A program made the position numbers and the translations under genes. From Gammaproteobacteria bacterium (lineage in GTDB: Bacteria > Pseudomonadota > Gammaproteobacteria > GCA-001735895): 7,627 nucleotides of DNA. Positions 5,571-7,627 of the stretch are shown here, piece by piece (within the stretch, counting starts at the first letter, position 1; every line of letters starts with the position of its first letter). A model generated the notes under the pieces. It was not told the origin of the DNA. It saw only the letters and a list, made by a program, of their open reading frames with translations, and searched no databases. Location: NCBI GenBank assembly GCA_029288195.1, contig JARFPR010000542.1, positions 1-7,627 on the forward strand, read 5' to 3'.

Positions 5571-7217
5571 GTGGAAAGAGAGGCAATGAATTTTGATGTC
5601 GTCATCGTCGGCGCTGGACCGTCGGGTCTGACCATGGGCATCCGCCTGGCACAACTGGCGCAGGAAAAGGAACGTGAGCTCACGATTTGTATCCTCGAAA
5701 AGGGTGCCGAAGTTGGCGCACATATACTTTCCGGGGCCGTGGTCGAGACACGCACACTCACCGAATTAATCCCCGACTGGAAGGAAAAAGGTGCGCCATT
5801 GAACGTGCCAGTGAAGTCCGACCAGTTCAAGTTCCTGACTGCATCGGGTTCGATTGCGATGCCGACACCGCCACAGATGCATAATGAAGGTAACTATATT
5901 ATCAGCCTCGGCAACCTTTGCCGCTGGCTCGCCGAGCAGGCCGAGGAGCTCGGGGTAGAGATTTTCCCGGGCTTCGCCGCGGCCGAGGTGCTTTACGATG
6001 AAAGCGGTGCGGTGCGGGGAGTTGCGACCGGTGATATGGGAATTGGCAAGGATGGTGAACCCACCGAAAGTTTTGAACCCGGGGTCGAATTAATCGGTCG
6101 CCAGACCATCTTCGCTGAGGGTTGTCGTGGCTCGCTCAGCGGTGAGCTGATGCAGAAATTCAATCTGCGAGAAGGGGTTGAACCACAAACCTACGGCATC
6201 GGTATCAAGGAAATCTGGGAGGTCAAACCCGAGGTGCATGACCAGGGTGCGACCCTGCATACCATTGGTTGGCCGCTCAAGTCCGATACCTACGGCGGTT
6301 CGTTTCTCTACCATAACGAAAACAACCAGGTTGCGGTTGGATTTGTCATCGGGCTGGATTATCGCAACCCGCATTTAAGTCCATTTGATGAATTTCAGCG
6401 CTTTAAGAACCATCCGGATATACGCCCGATCTTTGAAGGAGGTACCCGCGTTTCTTACGGTGCGCGCGCCATCTCGGAAGGTGGTTTGCAGTCGATTCCA
6501 AAGCTGACTTTCCCGGGCGGCCTGTTGATTGGTGATACAGCCGGCTTTCTCAATGTTCCGAAAATCAAGGGCACCCATACCTCGATGAAATCGGCGATGC
6601 TCGCCGCCGAGGCCGTGTTCGAACTGCTGCCAGCCGAGTACGACGAGGAGAACCCGGGCGCTGCGCTCGAGGCGACTGCCTATCCACAGCAATTAAAGCA
6701 ATCCTGGCTGTGGCGGGAGTTGCACCAGGTGCGCAACATTCGGCCTGCTTTCCAGAAAGGGCTGTGGTGGGGATTGATCAACGCGGCGCTTGAAACTTAT
6801 ATATTTCGCGGCAAGGCGCCCTGGACCATGGGTCATCACGCAGATCATGAACAGATCGGCAACAAGAACGACTACCCGGTGATTGAATATCCGAAGCCCG
6901 ACGGAGTCATCAGCTTCGATCGTTCGTCTTCGGTTTACCTGTCCGGTACCTATCATGACGATAATCAACCCGCGCATTTACGTCTGCGCGATGACAGCGT
7001 GCCGGTTGCGTTGAACCTCGAGAAATACGATGCGCCCGAGCAGCGCTACTGCCCGGCCGGGGTCTATGAAATTGTTGAGGTTGACGGCAATCCTGCGCTG
7101 CAGATCAATGCGCAGAACTGCGTGCATTGCAAGACCTGCGATATCAAGGATCCCAGCCAGAACATTCACTGGACCGTACCGGAAGGTGGTGGTGGGCCTG
7201 CTTACCCCAATATGTGA
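5571..7217 (+). CDS. Electron transfer flavoprotein-ubiquinone oxidoreductase
   Basis: ETF-QO takes electrons from reduced electron transfer flavoprotein, loaded by acyl-CoA and amine dehydrogenases, and passes them to ubiquinone at the inner membrane. The 548-residue protein is full length for bacteria. An FAD-binding VVIVGAGPSG motif lies at about residues 10-19, EKGAEVGAHILSGAV is the next conserved FAD-domain block, and the LIGDTAGFLNVPKIKGTH block lies near 320-340. The C-terminal ferredoxin-like module supplies the 4Fe-4S ligands C494, C517, C520 and C523 (CPAGVYE, then CVHCKTC). The GTG start at 5571 is chosen because GAGG (5561-5564) precedes it by 6 nt and because other proteobacterial ETF-QOs begin MEREYMEFDVVIVG; ATG 5586 would remove those residues. 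No ETF alpha/beta genes adjoin. The gene appears to be a housekeeping neighbour of the taurine operon. The stop codon TGA forms the first bases of a long perfect hairpin. Confidence 0.95.
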   Translation: MEREAMNFDVVIVGAGPSGLTMGIRLAQLAQEKERELTICILEKGAEVGAHILSGAVVETRTLTELIPDWKEKGAPLNVPVKSDQFKFLTASGSIAMPTPPQMHNEGNYIISLGNLCRWLAEQAEELGVEIFPGFAAAEVLYDESGAVRGVATGDMGIGKDGEPTESFEPGVELIGRQTIFAEGCRGSLSGELMQKFNLREGVEPQTYGIGIKEIWEVKPEVHDQGATLHTIGWPLKSDTYGGSFLYHNENNQVAVGFVIGLDYRNPHLSPFDEFQRFKNHPDIRPIFEGGTRVSYGARAISEGGLQSIPKLTFPGGLLIGDTAGFLNVPKIKGTHTSMKSAMLAAEAVFELLPAEYDEENPGAALEATAYPQQLKQSWLWRELHQVRNIRPAFQKGLWWGLINAALETYIFRGKAPWTMGHHADHEQIGNKNDYPVIEYPKPDGVISFDRSSSVYLSGTYHDDNQPAHLRLRDDSVPVALNLEKYDAPEQRYCPAGVYEIVEVDGNPALQINAQNCVHCKTCDIKDPSQNIHWTVPEGGGGPAYPNM

Positions 7218-7271
7218 CAAACCGGGGCACATTCCCGAGCATATCACTCGGGAATGTGCCCCGGTTTGTCA
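7215..7271. repeat. Perfect 25-bp inverted repeat beginning at the ETF-QO stop codon
   Basis: Bases 7215-7239 are the exact reverse complement of 7247-7271, with a 7-nt loop (CATATCA). The TGA stop (7215-7217) is the outer end of the left arm. No T-tract follows, so it is not a canonical rho-independent terminator, although a stem this long would protect an mRNA 3' end or slow polymerase. The GACAAACCGGGG arm and GGGAATGTGCCCC core resemble intergenic palindromes that I associate with REP/RAYT-type repeats in gammaproteobacteria. That link is memory-based and weak. Confidence 0.9.
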
Positions 7272-7315
7272 TCCCGGAAACGCCGCCAGGCCTGCGCGGC
7301 CCGGCTATCCGGGAT
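7268..7315. repeat. Partial GTCAT-type palindromic unit
   Basis: GTCATCCCGG (7268-7277) and CCGGGAT (7309-7315) form a 7-bp stem (7271-7277 with 7309-7315). The ends have the same sequence as the right end of element B (ATCCCGG/CCGGGAT, GTC/GAC border). The unit overlaps the right arm of the 25-bp hairpin by four bases. It appears to be a degenerate member of the same family as the array at 234-703. Confidence 0.5.
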
Positions 7316-7532
7316 CTTGCAACCTGTCGTCGCTAACAGGTTTCTGTACCGGTAAACAAAAAGAATTTACCCTGTACGCGGGCCCCGGCGCAACGTCCAG
7401 CAATAGCACTGTTGCGAGCAGTTATTTACTTGCAACTAACTGTTTTTATGAGTTTTTTCCCATTCATAAAAAAAGGGAACTGACCCCACGCGGGGGCCAG
7501 CTCCCAGTAGTTTGTTCCCTTAGGAGAGAACA
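7272..7532. other. Intergenic region with clustered small inverted repeats, no gene
   Basis: Besides the palindromic unit at its left end, this stretch contains several short inverted repeats. They are AACCTGT/ACAGGTT (7321-7327, 7336-7342), GGTAAA/TTTACC (7351-7356, 7366-7371), CAGTTA/TAACTG (7419-7424, 7437-7442), TTTTTATGA/TCATAAAAA (7443-7451, 7464-7472) and AAGGGAAC/GTTCCCTT (7473-7480, 7514-7521). The last encloses an imperfect inner stem (CTGACCCC 7480-7487, GGGGCCAG 7493-7500) and ends at the ribosome-binding site of the next gene. I see no convincing sigma-70 promoter and no credible coding frame; the long plus-strand reading frame here lacks protein-like composition. Confidence 0.6.
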
Positions 7533-7627
7533 ATGCCTCACTGTATTATAGATTACTCCCCGGAGGTTGCAGGACAGATCGATATCGATATCCTGCTGGA
7601 TGCGGTGCATCAGGGCGCAATGGAGTC
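7533..7627 (+). CDS. 5-carboxymethyl-2-hydroxymuconate isomerase-like tautomerase, N-terminal fragment
   Basis: Thirty-one complete codons are visible and read MPHCIIDYSPEVAG followed by QIDIDILLDAVHQGAME. This matches the start of the 5-carboxymethyl-2-hydroxymuconate delta-isomerase (HpaF/CHMI) branch of the tautomerase superfamily. In these enzymes the initiator Met is removed and the exposed proline, here the second codon, is the catalytic base. In homoprotocatechuate degradation the enzyme isomerises the ring-cleavage product, but single-gene CHMI-like proteins outside hpa clusters are common and their substrates are often unknown. AGGAG (7522-7526) lies 6 nt before the ATG, a strong ribosome-binding site. 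The gene is cut by the window end, and no other aromatic-catabolism gene is visible. Confidence 0.85.
   Translation, partial: MPHCIIDYSPEVAGQIDIDILLDAVHQGAME

Noticed and set aside
5571..7217. ETF-QO as a functional part of the taurine operon
   Set aside because: It has its own good -10 element, and the Tpa/Xsc route does not need ETF. The adjacency is more simply coincidental.
7030..7551. 173-codon plus-strand frame spanning the ETF-QO 3' end and the following intergenic region
   Set aside because: It overlaps the certain ETF-QO coding sequence in another frame and then runs through palindromic repeats and past the isomerase start. It lacks protein-like features.

Overview
The window carries a taurine (2-aminoethanesulfonate) dissimilation locus, followed by a respiratory electron-transfer gene and the start of an aromatic-catabolism-type isomerase. 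Gene content, the ETF-ubiquinone oxidoreductase N-terminus (MEREAMNFDVV) and C-terminus (GGGGPAYPNM), and GTCAT-type intergenic palindromes all suggest a gammaproteobacterium, possibly marine. This is inferred from remembered family resemblance, not from a search.

Layout. 1-127 (minus): 5' end of xsc, sulfoacetaldehyde acetyltransferase. 128-704: 577 bp without a gene. It holds the probable xsc promoter with a TauR-like box, then a dense mosaic of nested palindromic repeats, including an exact 80-bp direct repeat and two three-hairpin elements. 705-2195 (minus): MocR/GntR regulator, best read as TauR. 2196-2317: divergent control region with a second TauR-like box and a terminator-like hairpin just before tpa. 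2318-3688 (plus): tpa, taurine--pyruvate aminotransferase. 3703-4707 (plus): TauA-like periplasmic binding protein. 4762-5490 (plus): 2OG-Fe(II) dioxygenase of the free-amino-acid hydroxylase type. 5571-7217 (plus): ETF-ubiquinone oxidoreductase, apparently with its own promoter. 7218-7532: palindrome-rich intergenic region opening with a perfect 25-bp stem that begins at the preceding stop codon. 7533-7627 (plus): 5' end of a 5-carboxymethyl-2-hydroxymuconate isomerase-like tautomerase.

How the genes fit together. TauA would capture taurine in the periplasm. Tpa transaminates it with pyruvate to sulfoacetaldehyde and alanine, and Xsc cleaves sulfoacetaldehyde with phosphate to acetyl phosphate and sulfite. 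TauR probably co-activates tpa and xsc: both promoters carry the same direct-repeat layout, a TTGGT arm and a CTGGnnCTA arm exactly 23 bp apart. No permease or ATPase genes (tauB/tauC) accompany tauA here. Instead the operon continues into a 2OG-Fe oxygenase of unknown substrate, the most unexpected member of the cluster. The ETF-QO and isomerase genes are probably independent neighbours.

Nothing in the window looks like a wholly new system. The points most worth a second look are the TauR box pair, the hairpin elements with covarying arms, the oxygenase next to an orphan binding protein, and the possible attenuator ahead of tpa.
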